Shown here: piece by piece, positions 5,776-6,891 of the stretch | Layout: each line of letters starts with the position of its first letter | How positions within the stretch are numbered: position 1 is the stretch's first letter | Source of the DNA: an uncultured Eubacteriales bacterium | GTDB lineage: Bacteria; Bacillota; Clostridia; Lachnospirales; Lachnospiraceae | DNA length: 6,891 nucleotides | Direction: 5' to 3' | Assembly: GCA_900321525.1 (NCBI GenBank) | Contig: ONWL01000078.1 | Location: 1-6,891, forward strand | Position numbers and translations under genes: made by a program | Notes under the pieces: model-generated | What the model was told of the DNA's origin: nothing | Databases searched by the model: none | The model's input: only the letters and a program-made list of their open reading frames with translations

Positions 5776-6891
5776 ATGAAGAAAATTACACTGATTCCGG
5801 TTTTGTATATCAACGGAATAAACGCAGCATTTTCCAGAGGGGAACAGACAGCCGGAGAAACAGGTGCGCTGGCAGAGGCATATTATAACAACGGTGCAGA
5901 TGGATTGCTTCTGATTGAGACTGCTACGGATGATGCAGGACATGACAAATCCATTGGTGAGATGAAGGAAATTGTTCGCCGTACAGAACCGCCACTCTAT
6001 ACCGCTGGCAATCTCCATCGGTTAGAGGACGTGAAGAAATACACCTATACCGGTGCAAAGAAGGTGTTTGTCAATGCAGATGATCCGGAGGAGATGAAGC
6101 TGTTACAGGAAGCAACAGACCGCTTTGGAACCGATAAAGTAGAAGCGGCTTTTTATGAAGGCCGTCTGGTGGAGTTGGGAACCGATTTTGATGAAAATAT
6201 GACTGCACTGGAGCTGTATCTGGACCTGGCAAGGCAGGACGAGGGAGAGGAAGTTCGTGTGTATGTAACAGCCGATGTAGATACGGATTTCTATGCTTAT
6301 AAATATGCATTGAAGGAAAGCGGCTATCCCACTATCACCTATGAGTCAGCGGTGGGATGGAGTGAATTTAAACTGAATTCTGATGGCATGGTACCGGTGA
6401 TCGTGCAGGATTACAGAACCAATGAAGTATTGATGCTTGCCTATATGAATGAGGCAGCTTTTGAGGAAACCATTCGTGGTGGGAAGATGTGCTATTACAG
6501 CCGCAGTCGTCAGGAAAGATGGTTAAAGGGCGAGACAAGTGGGCATTATCAGTATGTAAAGTCTTTGTATTTAGACTGTGACAATGATACCATTCTGGCA
6601 AAGGTGGCACAGGTTGGCGCTGCCTGCCATACAGGTGCACGCAGTTGTTTCTTCCAGACATTGTTAGAGAAGGAAGGGCAGACTGCCAACCCCCATAAGG
6701 TATTCGAGGATGTGTATCAGGTCATTGCAGACAGAAAGGTCCATCCAAAGGAAGGTTCCTACACCAATTATCTGTTTGATAAGGGCATCGACAAGATTTT
6801 AAAGAAGTGCGGCGAGGAGGCCACGGAGATCGTGATTGCAGCTAAGAATCCGGATCCGGAGGAAATCAAGTACGAGATTTCAGATTTCCTG
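5776..6891 (+). CDS. hisIE: Bifunctional HisI-HisE with a degenerate HisA/HisF-like N-terminal domain, 3' end missing
   Basis: HisIE catalyses steps two and three of histidine synthesis: HisE hydrolyses phosphoribosyl-ATP to phosphoribosyl-AMP, and HisI opens the adenine ring to give ProFAR. The 372 codons in the window divide into three parts. Residues 1 to about 190 resemble a HisA/HisF barrel (LIPVLYINGIN at strand 1, GADGLLLIE at strand 2, LEDVKKYTYTGAKKVFVN around strand 4). Residues about 195-295 are HisI, with the metal motif DCDND (267-271) and CHTGARSC (284-291). Residues from about 307 to the window end are HisE, with the MazG-type EEATE (347-351) and ExxD (367-370). About 30-40 residues should be missing at the C-terminus. 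The N-terminal part is extra to standard HisIE (about 200 residues) and appears to have lost both catalytic aspartates. The ATG at 5776 follows GAGG (5764-5767); the frame is open a little upstream, but the barrel homology begins at this Met. Confidence 0.95.
   Translation, partial: MKKITLIPVLYINGINAAFSRGEQTAGETGALAEAYYNNGADGLLLIETATDDAGHDKSIGEMKEIVRRTEPPLYTAGNLHRLEDVKKYTYTGAKKVFVNADDPEEMKLLQEATDRFGTDKVEAAFYEGRLVELGTDFDENMTALELYLDLARQDEGEEVRVYVTADVDTDFYAYKYALKESGYPTITYESAVGWSEFKLNSDGMVPVIVQDYRTNEVLMLAYMNEAAFEETIRGGKMCYYSRSRQERWLKGETSGHYQYVKSLYLDCDNDTILAKVAQVGAACHTGARSCFFQTLLEKEGQTANPHKVFEDVYQVIADRKVHPKEGSYTNYLFDKGIDKILKKCGEEATEIVIAAKNPDPEEIKYEISDFL

Overview
The window looks like chromosomal housekeeping DNA of a low-to-moderate GC anaerobic Firmicute, most likely a clostridium of the Lachnospiraceae type. 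The reasons are the gene families present (a RluA-family synthase with the CNRLDRNTSG motif, RecU, and short-form HisG paired with HisZ), strong purine-rich ribosome binding sites, and TATAAT promoters that often carry the TGn extension. The genus is not determined. Every gene I can support is on the + strand.

Layout. Bases 2-625 hold the 3' part of an RluA-family pseudouridine synthase gene, overlapped by 28 bases by recU (598-1134). A 213-base gap then carries a consensus sigma-A promoter (1255-1283) with an inverted repeat at the predicted transcription start, followed by hisZ (1348-2613) and hisG (2664-3299). A 208-base gap after hisG has a long AT-rich imperfect inverted repeat (3335-3429) whose right arm overlaps the -35 of a promoter for hisD (3508-4800). 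After hisD come a small palindrome, a probable intrinsic terminator (4853-4904) and an AT-rich stretch with repeated TGATATAAT elements, then a YgjP/SprT-like zinc metallohydrolase gene (5070-5648). A last gap has an extended -10 promoter and a short hairpin, followed by a hisIE gene (5776 to the window end) that is cut off in its HisE domain.

Function. HisZ and HisG together form the first enzyme of histidine synthesis (ATP plus PRPP to phosphoribosyl-ATP). HisE and HisI carry out the next two steps, and HisD the last two. hisA, hisB, hisC, hisF and hisH are not in the window and are presumably elsewhere. The his genes are collinear, but they look divided into at least three transcription units, with an unrelated metallohydrolase gene between hisD and hisIE.

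The most unusual protein feature is the N-terminal part of HisIE, about 190 residues that resemble a degenerate HisA/HisF (beta-alpha)8 barrel. Both positions that should hold the catalytic aspartates appear to be tyrosine. I saw no phage, transposase, CRISPR, toxin or defence genes, no tRNA or rRNA, and no T-box leader. I do not claim a wholly new system here. The leads are the degenerate barrel fusion and the intergenic inverted and direct repeats.
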